64,000 nt of DNA from Paenibacillus arenosi (GTDB lineage: Bacteria > Bacillota > Bacilli > Paenibacillales > Paenibacillaceae). Under the pieces are notes generated by a model. That model was not told where the DNA came from, searched no databases, and saw nothing but the letters and a program-made list of their open reading frames with translations. The stretch spans positions 434,001 through 498,000 of the forward strand of contig NZ_JACYTN010000002.1 of assembly GCF_014841135.1 (NCBI RefSeq), given 5' to 3'. Position numbers and translations under genes: made by a program. The first letter of the stretch is position 1; each line of letters opens with the position of its first letter. Below, piece by piece: positions 50,735 to 60,006 of the stretch.

Positions 50735-51184
50735 TTATGAAATGTAGCTCATCACCTGATCAATTACTTTTTTGCTGCTGTCTTTAGAACGAGCAACAAT
50801 AAGAATCGTATCATCTCCACATACCGTTCCTAAAATATCCGGCCATTCAATGGAGTCCATCAATACAGCAATTGCATTAGACGTGCCTGGAAGACATTTC
50901 ATGACTACAAGATTTTCAGCGTAATCGATGCTAACGAAATTATCCAACAACGCTCGCTTCAGCTTCTGAGCTGGATTAAAGCGCTGATCGATTGGGAGCG
51001 AATATTTGTAGCGTCCATTGTCCATCGGGACTTTAATGAGATGCAATTCCTTCATATCACGAGACACAGTAGCCTGTGTAACTTGAAAGCCTGCTTTGCG
51101 CAAAGAATCTACAAGCTCGTCCTGTGTTTCAATATCATTATTCATCACAATTTCTCTAATTTTAATATGTCGTTGACCTTTCAT
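50735..51184 (-). CDS. argR: Arginine repressor
   Basis: Arginine-dependent hexameric regulator of arginine synthesis and catabolism (ArgR/AhrC). The N-terminal winged helix covers about 1-70 ([20 protein letters not shown], with [17 protein letters not shown] as recognition region). The C-terminal oligomerisation and arginine-binding domain has [14 protein letters not shown] with the conserved Asp pair. The ATG at 51184 follows GGAGGGTC, giving 149 residues. It lies between recN and an unknown gene. In Bacillus it also affects recN-region neighbours only by position. Confidence 0.95.
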   Translation of the reverse strand: MKGQRHIKIREIVMNNDIETQDELVDSLRKAGFQVTQATVSRDMKELHLIKVPMDNGRYKYSLPIDQRFNPAQKLKRALLDNFVSIDYAENLVVMKCLPGTSNAIAVLMDSIEWPDILGTVCGDDTILIVARSKDSSKKVIDQVMSYIS

Positions 51185-51227
51185 AAAAAAGACCCTCCAC
51201 CTTGTATTCAAACATCTTGATGTATGT

Positions 51228-51695
51228 TTATTCGCCAGATGCAGTCGGTTCTCCTACGTGCATTTGAATAAGCTTAACAGAACGTTCGGCTTGATTAACA
51301 ATTAATAGCCCATCACAATCGGGGAACGCGATTTTGTAACTTAGCCATAACTTGCGAATGCCATTTGTCGTCCAATCTAACTGCATCCGTTCACGCACTA
51401 ACCGGACTACATACCAATTGTTGTGCTTCGTTACGATCAAGTCAACCCATATCCGACTCATCTGCTCTTCCTGATTGTCCATTTGGATATAGAGTGGAAC
51501 GTAGAATTTGCCGCCTACGACGTCATATCCTTCCTTTTCCAGCAATGTCTCCACTTCTTCATCGTGCACCATATGCTCGCTAATATACAGCTGCTCCATC
51601 GGCTCTTCTCGATTCCAATATCGATACAGAGCAACTAACCCCCATATGACAAGGCCCACAATAATAATGACAAGAACAAAGGAATCACCGAGCAT
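51228..51695 (-). CDS. Membrane-anchored hypothetical protein between tlyA and argR
   Basis: A 155-residue protein with one N-terminal membrane helix (about residues 5-25, [20 protein letters not shown]). A soluble domain follows (about 35-150) with a helix ([20 protein letters not shown]) then strands ([20 protein letters not shown]). The inserted position, not present at this point in Bacillus subtilis as I recall, suggests a lineage-specific gene. A TTATAAGGAGGCTTATAA sequence gives the ribosome binding site. It is separated from tlyA by a terminator and so probably starts the argR-recN transcript. Family not recognised. Confidence 0.78.
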   Translation of the reverse strand: MLGDSFVLVIIIVGLVIWGLVALYRYWNREEPMEQLYISEHMVHDEEVETLLEKEGYDVVGGKFYVPLYIQMDNQEEQMSRIWVDLIVTKHNNWYVVRLVRERMQLDWTTNGIRKLWLSYKIAFPDCDGLLIVNQAERSVKLIQMHVGEPTASGE

Positions 51696-51726
51696 TTATA
51701 AGCCTCCTTATAAAAGACTTACTCGC

Positions 51727-51770
51727 AAAAGAAACTCACCCGTAGGACCGTTCCTAGTCGGATGAGTTTC
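51727..51770 (-). terminator. Terminator of the dxs-tlyA unit
   Basis: GAAACTCA and TGAGTTTC form the outer stem, with inner CCG/CGG and TAGGA/TCCTA pairings. TTTTGC follows on the minus strand. It lies 22 bases after the tlyA stop. Confidence 0.85.
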
Positions 51771-51792
51771 ATTCAAGTCGTTATCGGGTCCA

Positions 51793-52626
51793 TTATACAG
51801 ATCGGAATTGCGTGTTGGCTTCCTTAACTAAATCATGAATTAGCTCACGTGAAACGTTAGGCTGCTCCAGTTCTTCTGCTTGGTCTGGGACCGTCCAATA
51901 AGCAAGGAACTCAATGTTCCCTTCCCCGCCTGTAATAGGAGAATAGGTCACACCTTCGAGCACAAACCCAAGTTCACATGCAAAATCCAACACTTCCCTT
52001 AGCACCTCTTCATGCGTACGAGGATCTCGGACAACACCAGACTTGCCAACCTTTTCTCTCCCCGCTTCGAACTGCGGTTTAATGAGTGCAATGACCTTAC
52101 CCGGTCTTTGCAGCAAGGCTTTCAGTGGCGGCAAGATCAACTTTAACGAAATGAAAGATACATCAATCGTCGCGATATTAGGTCTAGGTCCATCCAAATG
52201 CTCGGCCTCAACATAACGAAAATTCGTTCGTTCCATAACGATGACACGTTCATCATTACGAAGGGACCAATCCAATTGATTGTAACCTACGTCGATAGCG
52301 TAAACCCGTTCAGCACCATTTTGCAAAGCACAATCTGTGAACCCACCCGTAGATGCACCAATATCCATCATCGTAACACCTTCAAGCTGCAGGTCGAATT
52401 GTTTAATCGCCTTCTCTAGCTTGAGGCCCCCGCGACTTACATAAGGATGTGGTGCTCCTTTGACCGTAATAGCAGCTGCACGCGGAACTTTCATCCCCGC
52501 TTTCTCAATCCGTTCTCCGTCCGCAATGACGAGACCTGCCATAATTGCCGCTTTCGCTTTCTCACGGCTTTCATAATAGGCTTGCTCAACGAGCAAAATG
52601 TCAATGCGCTCTTTCGGTGTAGACAT
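51793..52626 (-). CDS. yqxC: TlyA-family rRNA 2'-O-methyltransferase (YqxC)
   Basis: TlyA enzymes methylate ribose of 16S and 23S rRNA cytidines in mycobacteria; the Bacillus member is YqxC. An S4 RNA-binding domain (about 1-60, RIDILLVEQAYYESREKAKA) is followed by a FtsJ-like methyltransferase fold: SAM site MDIGASTGGFTDCAL, then IDVGYNQLDWSLR, TIDVSFISL and the catalytic Lys in LIKPQFEAGREKVGK. Length 277. AGGAGATGAAGC precedes the ATG, 19 bases after dxs. Modification activity in this organism is inferred. Confidence 0.93.
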   Translation of the reverse strand: MSTPKERIDILLVEQAYYESREKAKAAIMAGLVIADGERIEKAGMKVPRAAAITVKGAPHPYVSRGGLKLEKAIKQFDLQLEGVTMMDIGASTGGFTDCALQNGAERVYAIDVGYNQLDWSLRNDERVIVMERTNFRYVEAEHLDGPRPNIATIDVSFISLKLILPPLKALLQRPGKVIALIKPQFEAGREKVGKSGVVRDPRTHEEVLREVLDFACELGFVLEGVTYSPITGGEGNIEFLAYWTVPDQAEELEQPNVSRELIHDLVKEANTQFRSV

Positions 52627-52645
52627 GCTTCATCTCCTAATTCTT

Positions 52646-54544
52646 TTATGCGCGTGTAAGACGATTATCGCAACGCGCGATTAACAGCCGCTTCACTTCG
52701 TTAGTTAGATGCTCTGCCGTCAAACCGACCTCTTCACGCTGCTGTTGAATGCTGCCATGCTCTATAAAAGCATCAGGTACACCAATTGGCACAATCGTTT
52801 GATCAAAGATGTGACGTTCCGCGTAGAACTCCAGTACGGCACTACCAAGTCCACCGCGTACAGTACCTTCCTCCATCACAAACATTGGCAGATGTTCTTT
52901 TGCCAAGTTTAACAGCATTTCTTCATCCATTGGCTTAATAAAACGAGCATTAATGATACGTAGATTCAAGCCCTCACGCTTCAATAATTCAGCAGCCTCT
53001 TCTGCTACTTGAATCATTGGACCAACCGCCATTACAACCGCAGAATCACCTTCACGAACCGTTTCCCATGTACCAAGTGGGATTGGTTTCATAACATCAT
53101 CTACTGCAACGCCTGGCACATTGATACGCGGATAGCGGATCGCAATCGGACCATCATTATAATCAACGGCTGTCTTCATCATGTTACGAAGTTCATTTTC
53201 ATCTTTAGGCATCATAAGAACGATGTTCGGTAAATGACGCAAATACGCAATATCATATACACCATGATGAGTTTCACCATCAGGCCCTACGAATCCAGCA
53301 CGATCAATGGCGAATATAACATTCGCATCCTGACGGCAAATATCATGCAGCACTTGATCATATGCACGCTGCAAGAATGTAGAATATACCGCATAGACAG
53401 GCTTCATACCCTCCATAGCAAGCGCAGCACAGAATGTCGCTGCATGCTGCTCCGCAATTCCTACATCGACCATTCTCCCAGGGAAGCGATCAGCAAACTT
53501 CAGTAGCCCAGAGCCGCCAGGCATCGCAGGTGTTACAGCAACGATACGCTCATCCTGTTCTGCAAGCTCAATAAGCGCATTACCGAAAACTTCAGTATAC
53601 ATGGGGTTGCCTACAGACTTAACGACTTGACCAGACTCCATCTTGTATGGTGTAATACCATGCCATTTATGTGAATCCGCCTCAGCTGGGGAGTATCCTT
53701 TACCTTTGCGCGTAATCACATGAACAAGCACGGGTCCATCAATCTTATTGGCTTGTTCAAACACTTCCATCAGCTTAGGAATATCGTGGCCATCTACAGG
53801 TCCCAAATAAGTAAAGCCAAGCTCTTCAAACAATACACCTGACACTACTAAATATTTCAAACCATCTTTAACGCGCTCAGCAGTCTTTGCTAGCTTACCG
53901 CCAATCGCAGGAATTTTCTTAAGTAAGTATTCAACTTCGTCCTTTAGCTTCGCATAAGTGCGATCTGAACGAATTTTGCCCAAATATTGATGCATAGCGC
54001 CTACATTAGGTGCAATCGACATTTCATTGTCATTTAGCACCACAATCATTTTCGTCTTCTCATGACCAATATGATTCAAGGCTTCAAACGACATGCCTCC
54101 TGTTAACGCTCCATCACCAATAACAGCAAGTACTTGATTGTCTTCCTTCTTGTAGTCACGCGCTTTCGCCATGCCTGCAGCAGCAGACAATGACGTACTG
54201 CTATGTCCTGCTTCCCATACGTCATGCTCACTTTCAGCACGTTTTACAAAACCGCAAAGACCTTTATGTTTTCTCAACGTATCGAATCGGTCTTTACGAT
54301 TTGTTAATATTTTATGGACATAAGCTTGATGTCCGACGTCAAAAATAAATTTGTCTTTCGGACTGTTATATAAGTAATGCATCACGATCGTAAGCTCAAC
54401 GACGCCTAAGTTGGGAGCTAAATGACCGCCAGTTACTGATAGCTTCTCGATCAGAAATTGACGAATATCTGCTGCCAGCTGTGGCAACTGTTCGACCTTT
54501 AATTGTTTCAGATCACTCGGTTGGTTGATTTGTTCGAGCAGCAC
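52646..54544 (-). CDS. dxs: 1-deoxy-D-xylulose-5-phosphate synthase
   Basis: First enzyme of the MEP isoprenoid pathway, condensing pyruvate and glyceraldehyde 3-phosphate on thiamine diphosphate. Motifs: [38 protein letters not shown], the cofactor motif [18 protein letters not shown] with [14 protein letters not shown], and [18 protein letters not shown]. The open frame begins at 54589, but a GTG at 54544 behind GAGGGAAATC gives the usual 632 residues. It lies downstream of ispA and of a candidate structured RNA, and upstream of tlyA. Isoprenoid genes (ispA, dxs) are thus neighbours. Confidence 0.96.
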   Translation of the reverse strand: MLLEQINQPSDLKQLKVEQLPQLAADIRQFLIEKLSVTGGHLAPNLGVVELTIVMHYLYNSPKDKFIFDVGHQAYVHKILTNRKDRFDTLRKHKGLCGFVKRAESEHDVWEAGHSSTSLSAAAGMAKARDYKKEDNQVLAVIGDGALTGGMSFEALNHIGHEKTKMIVVLNDNEMSIAPNVGAMHQYLGKIRSDRTYAKLKDEVEYLLKKIPAIGGKLAKTAERVKDGLKYLVVSGVLFEELGFTYLGPVDGHDIPKLMEVFEQANKIDGPVLVHVITRKGKGYSPAEADSHKWHGITPYKMESGQVVKSVGNPMYTEVFGNALIELAEQDERIVAVTPAMPGGSGLLKFADRFPGRMVDVGIAEQHAATFCAALAMEGMKPVYAVYSTFLQRAYDQVLHDICRQDANVIFAIDRAGFVGPDGETHHGVYDIAYLRHLPNIVLMMPKDENELRNMMKTAVDYNDGPIAIRYPRINVPGVAVDDVMKPIPLGTWETVREGDSAVVMAVGPMIQVAEEAAELLKREGLNLRIINARFIKPMDEEMLLNLAKEHLPMFVMEEGTVRGGLGSAVLEFYAERHIFDQTIVPIGVPDAFIEHGSIQQQREEVGLTAEHLTNEVKRLLIARCDNRLTRA

Positions 54545-54653
54545 GGGATTTCCCTCGCTTTCGTTGATTAGAACCATAGTACATGACACTGTTGCTCATT
54601 ATTAGCATGTATCTATTTATAACTAATAATAACCTGTACTCAGCTCATCTATC

Positions 54654-54796
54654 AAAAAACATTCCGCATCAGACGAGCAGCTTACGCCATGCTGATTGCT
54701 CAGTTGCTAATTCCCTAGCTCAACGCTGCAATCATGGATGTAGGAACTCAGCATATCGTTCGGCGAAATACCAACGCTCAATGGTACGGAATGTTT
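54654..54796 (-). ncRNA. Candidate structured leader RNA or ncRNA upstream of dxs
   Basis: Minus-strand ends AAACATTCCG (54796-54787) and CGGAATGTTT (54666-54657) are exact complements, and the 3' arm runs into a six-T tract (54659-54654). Inside, TACC/GGTA closes a small hairpin; CGCC and ATGCTGA pair with GGCG and TCAGCAT; TTCC pairs with GGAA. An alternative hairpin (ATCAGCA with TGCT...CTGAT) competes with the central stem. No riboswitch or T-box consensus is recognised. Position, 110 bases before dxs, suggests cis-regulation. Confidence 0.6.
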
Positions 54797-54894
54797 ACTA
54801 TTAGACCATAATTGTCATGACCATCCCTTAACTTCTAGAACGGCATTCACACATTTATACATGATTATAACATAGAGTATTACGAATCATGAAC

Positions 54895-55809
54895 TTAATG
54901 GTTTCGTTTCATTAGGTAATCAGCTAGCTGCAATAATCGTTCAGGATAAGGAATCGATCCGGCTGTGAGCGCTTCCTTTGCTTCGAAAGTCAACCGCTCA
55001 ATTTCCTTCTTAGAAGCATCCATCCCCATGAAATAGGGAAAAGTCACCTTACCGCTCTTCTCATCGCTACCTTTCGGCTTACCCGTAACAGCTTGCTCAC
55101 CCTCCACATCAAGCACATCATCTTGAATTTGGAAAGCCAAACCGATTTGTCTGCCAAATGTTGTTAAGGCATCGATTTGTTCCTCGCTTGCTCCAGAAAT
55201 ATACCCACCAGCACGTAATGAGGCTACAATGAGATCTCCCGTTTTATGTTCATGGATATATTGGAGCTGCTCCAGACTCGTTTCACCTTGCTCACCAAGC
55301 ATATCTGCTGCTTGTCCACCTACCATACCCGGGAGACCAGCATACTGTGCCAATTCTTCAACTACTGTAAGCACGGCTTCAGCTGGCACTCCATGCTTTC
55401 TTGAAGATTGAACAACCGTATAGAAAGCATGAGTCAGCAGCGCATCTCCTGCAAGAATCGCCATCGCTTCGCCATACAACTTATGATTCGTTGGTTTGCC
55501 ACGTCTAAAATCATCGTTATCCATGGCTGGCAAATCATCATGTACAAGTGAATAGGTATGTATCATTTCAATTGCACATGCTGCTGGTAGAGCAGCTTCG
55601 GCTTGACCGCCCACACTTTCAGCTGCTGCAAGTACTAATATCGGTCTTAAACGTTTGCCTCCAGCCATTAATGAATACAGAAATGATTCATGAAGTGGTG
55701 CAGGGATATTCCAATTTGAAGGAACACATCCAGGAAGTGCTTGTTCGACTTCCTGAACGTTACGCTTCAAATACTGTTCAAAAGAGAGTTCACCGTTAGG
55801 ATTACTCAC
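54895..55809 (-). CDS. ispA: Geranyl/farnesyl diphosphate synthase (polyprenyl synthetase)
   Basis: Elongates dimethylallyl diphosphate to farnesyl diphosphate for quinones and undecaprenol. The two Asp-rich motifs are present: SLVHDDLPAMDNDDFRRGKP and FQIQDDVLDVEG. MAGGKRLRPIL marks the diphosphate site and GGQAADML the middle helix. The start is GTG at 55809 with an AGGTGAAGGAA site, overlapping the end of xseB by 8 bases, giving 304 residues. It follows xseA-xseB and precedes dxs by 350 bases. Confidence 0.95.
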   Translation of the reverse strand: MSNPNGELSFEQYLKRNVQEVEQALPGCVPSNWNIPAPLHESFLYSLMAGGKRLRPILVLAAAESVGGQAEAALPAACAIEMIHTYSLVHDDLPAMDNDDFRRGKPTNHKLYGEAMAILAGDALLTHAFYTVVQSSRKHGVPAEAVLTVVEELAQYAGLPGMVGGQAADMLGEQGETSLEQLQYIHEHKTGDLIVASLRAGGYISGASEEQIDALTTFGRQIGLAFQIQDDVLDVEGEQAVTGKPKGSDEKSGKVTFPYFMGMDASKKEIERLTFEAKEALTAGSIPYPERLLQLADYLMKRNH

Positions 55810-56062
55810 TTCCTTCACCTGCTTCCGCTTGGAACGGCTGTTTGTCCCATTCCCCATGCTGCTCGGTTAACACCTCAATGCGGCGTTCCACTTGCTCTAG
55901 CTTGGAAGAGCAAGCTTTAGACAAATGCATGCCTTCTTGAAATAGATCAATCGCTTGTTCCAACGGTACGTCTCCGCTTTCCAATTGATTGACGATTTGC
56001 TCAAGTCGCTCCATAGCTGCTTCAAAACTTAATGCTTGATGCTGCTCTTCTATATTACTCAT
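55802..56062 (-). CDS. xseB: Exodeoxyribonuclease VII small subunit
   Basis: Small accessory subunit of ExoVII, a nuclease for single-stranded DNA. The 86-residue protein has the family core FEAAMERLEQIVNQLESGDV and PLEQAIDLFQEGMHLSKACS. It overlaps the end of xseA by 8 bases and ispA overlaps it by 8, indicating tight coupling. An acidic 20-residue tail extends past the core. AGGGAGGG precedes the ATG. Confidence 0.95.
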   Translation of the reverse strand: MSNIEEQHQALSFEAAMERLEQIVNQLESGDVPLEQAIDLFQEGMHLSKACSSKLEQVERRIEVLTEQHGEWDKQPFQAEAGEGSE

Positions 56063-57413
56063 GAGCGTCCCTCCCTTTCATCGACCACACTTGGCAGTCC
56101 AACTGTCCGTCCGTTACATTCACTTTTACAATATCACCAAGCTGTACGTCTTCCATTTTCCGAATGAGGTTCTTCTCTTGCTCATCATAAACGAGACTAT
56201 ACCCTCGGGACATTACTTTGAGTGGGCTTAACGCATCCAACTGCCTAATTGTGCTGTGCAACTGCTGCGCATGTCGCTTCGACAAAACAGCCATCGCACT
56301 TCGCAAATTTTTGGATTGTACGCCCAGTTGGGAACGAGCAAATTTAGCTTGATGCCTTGGGCTTTGCTCACGTAAACGGCCTGTCCAACGTTGAAGCCTT
56401 TGGTTCGCTTTATCCAGCACGAGCTGGCCACGATGACGCAGCCGCTCCTGCTGAATAACTAACCGCTCCCGATGCTGTTCTATAGATTGCTTCGGCTTGC
56501 GCATAACAGGCGATTGCTGAATTCGCAGCAATCGTTCCTGCTGAACTTGAACCGTACGTATAGCAGCTTGCTCTAGCCGACGTGACATATGGTTCAGATG
56601 CTGTCGCAGATCATCCTGATGCATAACAGCTAACTCTGCAGCAGCAGTAGGTGTAGGTGCACGCATGTCCGCCACAAAATCAGCGATCGTAAAATCAGTC
56701 TCATGTCCAACTGCAGATATGATCGGAATAGATGAAGCAGCGATTGCTCGAGCCACAACTTCTTCGTTAAAAGCCCACAGCTCTTCGAGCGAACCCCCAC
56801 CACGACCAACGATAAGTAGGTCAACTTCACCATAGCGGTTGAATGCCTCTATTGCTTGCGCGATGGAAGGTGCCGCTTGCTGCCCTTGTACTAGTACAGG
56901 ATACAGCAAGATAGGAACACCAGGCTGCCTGCGCTGAATCGTTGTTATAATATCACGAACAGCAGCCCCTGTTGCTGACGTTACAACCCCAACTGCCCGA
57001 GGAAATCTCGGCAGTGGCTGCTTACGCTCGATATCAAACAACCCTTCTTCACTAAGCCTCTGCTTCAACTGCTCATACGCTAAATACAAGCTTCCGATAC
57101 CATCAGGCTGCATTTGCTGAGCATAGAACTGATACTGCCCATCTCGCTCATACACCGTCACTTGCCCTCTCGCAATTACTCGTGTGCCTTCCTTAGGTCG
57201 GAACGCGAGCCTCTGGTTATACGAGGCGAACATAATGGCGCGGATTCGGCTATCCTTATCCTTCAGAGTGAAGTACATATGCCCGCTGGAATGATGAGTG
57301 AAATTGGATATTTCCCCACGAATCCATACATCCTGCAAGGTTGAATCTCCATCCAACTTCATCCGAATATACTTGTTCAAATCTTTAATGCTTAAAATGC
57401 GTTCTTCACTCAC
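56055..57413 (-). CDS. xseA: Exodeoxyribonuclease VII large subunit
   Basis: Catalytic subunit of ExoVII. An OB-fold DNA-binding domain covers about 5-100 (ILSIKDLNKYIRMKLDGD, WIRGEISNFTHHSSGHMYFT). The nuclease core follows with GVVTSATGAAVRDII, DLLIVGRGGGSLEELWAFN and SAVGHETDFTIADFVADMRA. A long helical, Gln/Arg-rich part (about 275-400) leads to the C-terminal strand (LSPLKVMSRGYSLVYD). The GTG at 57413 behind AGGAGGT is favoured over an ATG eight codons upstream; about 452 residues. Confidence 0.95.
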   Translation of the reverse strand: MSEERILSIKDLNKYIRMKLDGDSTLQDVWIRGEISNFTHHSSGHMYFTLKDKDSRIRAIMFASYNQRLAFRPKEGTRVIARGQVTVYERDGQYQFYAQQMQPDGIGSLYLAYEQLKQRLSEEGLFDIERKQPLPRFPRAVGVVTSATGAAVRDIITTIQRRQPGVPILLYPVLVQGQQAAPSIAQAIEAFNRYGEVDLLIVGRGGGSLEELWAFNEEVVARAIAASSIPIISAVGHETDFTIADFVADMRAPTPTAAAELAVMHQDDLRQHLNHMSRRLEQAAIRTVQVQQERLLRIQQSPVMRKPKQSIEQHRERLVIQQERLRHRGQLVLDKANQRLQRWTGRLREQSPRHQAKFARSQLGVQSKNLRSAMAVLSKRHAQQLHSTIRQLDALSPLKVMSRGYSLVYDEQEKNLIRKMEDVQLGDIVKVNVTDGQLDCQVWSMKGRDAHE

Positions 57414-57516
57414 AGCGCTGACTGCACCTCCTCTCATCCATTACAACGCATGATTAGGCATGCCCTCATCACATATACATAATATATAAATAACGTTAAT
57501 AGCTTAATCGTTCGTA

Positions 57517-58374
57517 CTATTCAAGGTTATGGATGCTTTTCGCTGCCTTCAATGTATTATGCATCAACATTGTAATCGTTAGCGGTCCTACTCCACCAGG
57601 TACAGGTGTAATTAAGGAACTGACCTCTGATACATCATCGAAATGAACATCACCAGCTAGCTTGCCGTTATCCAGTCGATTAACACCAACATCGATAACA
57701 ACTGCTCCCGGTTTGACGAAAGAACGATCTACAAAGTTTGCCTTTCCGATAGCAACAACAAGAATATCCGCTTGCTTCGTAAGTTCTTTCATGTTCGTAG
57801 TACGAGAGTGACACATCGTTACCGTTGCATGTTCACGTTGCAGCAACAATGAAACTGGTTTGCCCACAATATTACTTCTTCCGATAACGACAACGTGTTT
57901 ACCTGCAATTTCTACATCATAACGCTTAAGCAGCTCTATAACGCCAGCTGGCGTACAAGGAAGGAGAGAATCATCGCCAATAATCATGTTACCCACGCTA
58001 ATTGGATGGAATCCATCAACGTCTTTTTCTACGGCAATGGCATCAATGATAGCCTTCTCTTCAATATGCTTCGGAAGCGGCAATTGAACGAGTATGCCAT
58101 GAATATTGGATTGAGCATTCAACTTACCAACAAGCTCAAGCAAGTGCTCTTGTGTTGTATCTTCAGGCAAACGATGCACTTCGGAGTAATAACCAAGTTC
58201 TAGACAGGTCTTATGTTTGCTGTTGACGTAGACTTGTGATGCTGGATCTTCACCAACAATTACAACCGCTAGTCCAGGCTGAATACCTGCGGCTTGCAAT
58301 TTCTGAACTTCCTGCTTCATTTCTTCACGCATAGCTTGCGCTACTACCTTACCGTTCATCAAAGATGCTGTCAT
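57517..58374 (-). CDS. folD: Methylenetetrahydrofolate dehydrogenase / methenyltetrahydrofolate cyclohydrolase
   Basis: Interconverts one-carbon folates with NADP. Motifs: VGEDPASQVYVNSKHK with the catalytic Lys, VQLPLPKHIEEKAIIDAIAV (typical KDVDGFHP follows), the dinucleotide segment VVIGRSNIVGKPVSLLL and TPVPGGVGPLTITML. The ATG at 58374 follows GGGGGAGAG and gives 285 residues. It lies between nusB and xseA, the conserved Bacillus order. Confidence 0.97.
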   Translation of the reverse strand: MTASLMNGKVVAQAMREEMKQEVQKLQAAGIQPGLAVVIVGEDPASQVYVNSKHKTCLELGYYSEVHRLPEDTTQEHLLELVGKLNAQSNIHGILVQLPLPKHIEEKAIIDAIAVEKDVDGFHPISVGNMIIGDDSLLPCTPAGVIELLKRYDVEIAGKHVVVIGRSNIVGKPVSLLLQREHATVTMCHSRTTNMKELTKQADILVVAIGKANFVDRSFVKPGAVVIDVGVNRLDNGKLAGDVHFDDVSEVSSLITPVPGGVGPLTITMLMHNTLKAAKSIHNLE

Positions 58375-58460
58375 TACTCTCTCCCCCAACCTTATTTATC
58401 ATATAAAATGTATATAGAGCTATACGTAGATATAGCAATATAAGCAATACAGTAATACAT

Positions 58461-58510
58461 AAAAAAAACGAATATGCCTATCGCAATTTGTCCAAAATTA
58501 CGGTAGGCAA
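58461..58510 (-). terminator. Possible terminator after nusB
   Basis: Minus-strand GCCTACCG and CGATAGGC form an interrupted stem with inner AATTT/AAATT pairing. A run of eight T starts nine bases after the stem, farther than usual. Confidence 0.4.
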
Positions 58511-58521
58511 CACTTGTGTCG

Positions 58522-58986
58522 TTATTTCTGTTCTGAATTTTGCGCGTCTGTACCTTCGCGCTGGCGCAGCATTTGGCCAAGTACACCATTTACGAATTTA
58601 CCTGATTCGTCAGTACCGAAGTATTTTGCCAAGAGAACAGCTTCATTGACAGCAACTTTAGGTGGTACATCTTCTCTATGCAACAGTTCATAGCATGCAA
58701 AACGAAGTACTTGACGATCTACACGAGATAGACGATCAACTTGCCAACCCTTCAAATAGCGCGCTAGCTCTTTATCAAGCTCTTCACGTTGTTCCCACGT
58801 GCGTGTAACCCAACCCAATACTTCATTTTTCAACTTGCCGACATGCTTGGTCTCAACACCCATTTCGTTATCTTCGGTTTGAGCTTCGTCAATAACCATC
58901 TCTACAGCTTCTTTTGCTGTAACGCCGGTCATTTCCAATTGATATAAACTTTGAATAGCCAATTCTCTGGCAATACGTCTTTTCAT
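58522..58986 (-). CDS. nusB: Transcription antitermination factor NusB
   Basis: Binds boxA RNA with NusE and promotes antitermination of rRNA operons. The 154-residue helical protein shows RRIARELAIQSLYQLEMTGV, the helix VDRLSRVDRQVLRFACYELL and the segment VPPKVAVNEAVLLAKYFGTD, all typical. The ATG at 58986 follows AGGAGGAAC; the open frame extends 24 codons upstream. It follows the DUF2273/AmaP/Asp23 group, beyond a large terminator, so it may have its own promoter. Confidence 0.96.
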   Translation of the reverse strand: MKRRIARELAIQSLYQLEMTGVTAKEAVEMVIDEAQTEDNEMGVETKHVGKLKNEVLGWVTRTWEQREELDKELARYLKGWQVDRLSRVDRQVLRFACYELLHREDVPPKVAVNEAVLLAKYFGTDESGKFVNGVLGQMLRQREGTDAQNSEQK

Positions 58987-59063
58987 GATAGTTCCTCCTG
59001 CATATGTTGCTTGCAATTGTATTGGGCTTGAGATCGAGATTAAAGTATTATGGCACACGCCAC

Positions 59064-59138
59064 AAAAAATCCTATGCGCGCTCCGATCGTCCCATCGGGT
59101 TGACCGACAGTTCCGCAGTCGTTCGGAGCGTCCATAGG
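59064..59138 (-). terminator. Large stem terminator after the Asp23/AmaP/DUF2273 genes
   Basis: Minus-strand TCCTATGGACGCTCCGA pairs with TCGGAGCGCGCATAGGA (two mismatches) around a structured 35-base loop, and TTTTTTG follows. It begins directly after the DUF2273 stop codon. Confidence 0.88.
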
Positions 59139-59139
59139 A

Positions 59140-59385
59140 CTACTTCAACCATCTCCAACGGTCAGACAGCCATACGGCAATACGCTGCCAAGGTATTATC
59201 GGACCTACATTCAAATCTTTATTTTTACCTAGGTTGTAACAAGTAAATACGAGCAGTGCAACAAACAGCATATCCCAAAATCCTGATAGCAAGTAGACTA
59301 TTCCAAGCCCAATTCCCGCCACAATACCAATGATGCGTCCACTGTGACTCTCCCATAACTGTTCCCACATTGGAAAGCTCACCAC
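59140..59385 (-). CDS. DUF2273 small membrane protein
   Basis: An 81-residue protein with two membrane segments (about 17-33, GRIIGIVAGIGLGIVYLL, and 36-50, FWDMLFVALLVFTCYNLG). An aromatic C-terminal tail follows (PWQRIAVWLSDRWRWL). DUF2273 proteins commonly accompany AmaP and Asp23. The GTG at 59385 lies directly after the amaP stop; an ATG at 59370 is an alternative start. Last gene of the asp23-amaP-DUF2273 unit before a large terminator. Confidence 0.85.
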   Translation of the reverse strand: MVSFPMWEQLWESHSGRIIGIVAGIGLGIVYLLSGFWDMLFVALLVFTCYNLGKNKDLNVGPIIPWQRIAVWLSDRWRWLK

Positions 59386-59937
59386 CTATTCAACGCGTGC
59401 TTTGAAAGTCTGGGTTTGAACGATATTTGCCACGTAAACAGATACGAGTGATACAGGAATACCTGTAATGGTTTGAACATACTCTTTCACATTACGCTGA
59501 ACCTCGGCTGTCATTTCTGGAATCGAAGTTTCTCCATCTACAACAGCACGTATCGTAATATCCAATCCAGAGTCAATCGCACGAATACGAGCTTTCAAGT
59601 CCTTTGTGCCACGTACGCGAGCAGCAGCCTTCAAGGATACATTTTCAATTGTTTCAAGTGAAATTTTGATATCACCAAATTCAGTACGCTGGTCGATAGA
59701 AGTCATCGCCGTACTATCACGCTTAATGGACAAAACAAACATCCGCAAGCTAATAAGGAACACAACTGCTGCAACGATTATAATGGCCATTCGCAGCCAA
59801 GTTGGTTCAGACAAGTTGATATACACTTCGGATGTATCCGTCAGGAGCCCACTAGCACCAACGATTGCAGCTGCTGACAACGTACCGATCGTCAAACTGT
59901 ACACAAACAATAGCAATCTGTCTACTATACGTCCCAT
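59386..59937 (-). CDS. amaP: Alkaline shock response membrane anchor protein AmaP
   Basis: Anchors Asp23 to the membrane in Staphylococcus, linked to envelope stress. From the ATG at 59937 (CAAGGAGGC site) the product is 183 residues. It has two membrane segments (about 6-30 and 47-67) and a cytoplasmic C-terminal domain (ISLETIENVSLKAAARVRGT...VQTITGIPVSLVSVYVANIV) resembling Asp23 itself. It lies 70 bases after asp23 and directly before the DUF2273 gene. Confidence 0.9.
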   Translation of the reverse strand: MGRIVDRLLLFVYSLTIGTLSAAAIVGASGLLTDTSEVYINLSEPTWLRMAIIIVAAVVFLISLRMFVLSIKRDSTAMTSIDQRTEFGDIKISLETIENVSLKAAARVRGTKDLKARIRAIDSGLDITIRAVVDGETSIPEMTAEVQRNVKEYVQTITGIPVSLVSVYVANIVQTQTFKARVE

Positions 59938-60006
59938 GTTGTCCTGCCTCCTTGTTGAATTGCAGGTAAACCCCCTGCCATCAGGAGGGGGTTCTCTCAT
60001 GCAGCA

